40,534 nucleotides of DNA from Levilactobacillus yonginensis. Its GTDB lineage: Bacteria > Bacillota > Bacilli > Lactobacillales > Lactobacillaceae. Positions 40,404 to 40,534 of this stretch are shown piece by piece. The stretch is taken from NCBI RefSeq assembly GCF_964065165.1, contig NZ_OZ061552.1, forward strand, positions 1 to 40,534, in the 5' to 3' direction. The translations under genes and the position numbers were made by a program. Within the stretch, counting starts at the first letter, position 1. Each line of letters starts with the position of its first letter. The notes below the pieces were generated by a model that did no database searches, was not told the DNA's origin, and worked only from the letters and a program-made list of their open reading frames with translations.

Positions 40404-40534
40404 ATGGAAAAAAGTGAATCAATTAAAAACTTGGCCACCAGCATGGCTCAGTTCCGTAAGAATTTACTCAAAGCACAACCAAGTAAAGATGGAAAAAGCC
40501 ATTATGGGAACTATGTAACTTTGGAAGACTTAAC
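40404..40534 (+). CDS. erf: ERF-family single-strand annealing protein, N-terminal part
   Basis: ATG 40404 follows GTAGGAGGA. The first 43 residues (MEKSESIKNLATSMAQFRKN, then SKDGKSHYGNYVTLEDL) are the conserved N-terminus of ERF proteins. The frame runs off the window and continues exactly at base 1, with codon ACC split as AC at 40533-40534 and C at 1. This fusion shows that the two window ends are adjacent in the molecule. Confidence 0.9.
   Translation, partial: MEKSESIKNLATSMAQFRKNLLKAQPSKDGKSHYGNYVTLEDL

Overview
The window reads as one complete circular molecule opened inside a gene. The last bases (40404-40534) encode the N-terminus of an ERF single-strand annealing protein. Joining base 40534 to base 1 continues that frame without a break to the stop at 551-553. 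The molecule is a temperate siphophage of a lactic acid bacterium. Most genes have clear Shine-Dalgarno sites and pack tightly with short overlaps. The surface-layer protein gene at 34569-36068 closely resembles S-layer proteins of Levilactobacillus brevis, so that species or a near relative is the likely host.

Layout, from the regulatory switch through the junction. A leftward CI/LexA-type repressor (36683-37390) faces a rightward Cro-like gene (37545-37781) across three copies of a 15-bp operator; a fourth copy lies in the 3' end of cro. The rightward early region continues with an array of small palindromes (37850-38109), an antirepressor, small genes, Gp157, ERF, SSB, an HNHc-type nuclease, a DnaD-like initiator, a DnaC-like helicase loader, a run of small genes including DUF3310, and an ArpU-like late regulator (4832-5257). 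A highly structured non-coding stretch of about 600 nt (5331-5929) follows. It starts with a tRNA-like element that has no anticodon arm and ends at an intrinsic terminator; it looks like a member of the giant phage RNA classes GOLLD or ROOL. Next come HNH endonuclease, small and large terminase (the large one carries an in-frame TAG), portal, ClpP-type prohead protease, HK97-type capsid, head-tail connectors, major tail protein, tail chaperones with a classic A AAA AAG frameshift site, a 1664-residue tape measure with two murein hydrolase domains, Dit, Tal, baseplate proteins, a seven-bladed beta-propeller fibre protein made of near-identical DNA repeats, an LLH-type holin and a GH25 endolysin. 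A strong terminator at 31682-31717 closes the late region.

The lysogeny side is unusual. No integrase or serine recombinase is present. In the usual integration slot lie a leftward ParA ATPase and a small DNA-binding partner (31776-32974), with an AT-rich array of about five 21-bp repeats upstream that looks like a centromere. Circular closure, a ParA system and no integrase together indicate a phage-plasmid that persists as an extrachromosomal prophage. Between the par locus and the repressor is a roughly 3.3-kb cargo region with an S-layer protein gene, its own strong extended -10 promoter and flanking terminators. This is a probable lysogenic conversion gene that would change the surface of the lysogen.

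Limits: families were assigned by reading the protein sequences, without database searches. Small ORFs, non-coding RNA class, centromere, cos site and operators are inferences from sequence pattern, and confidence is set accordingly.
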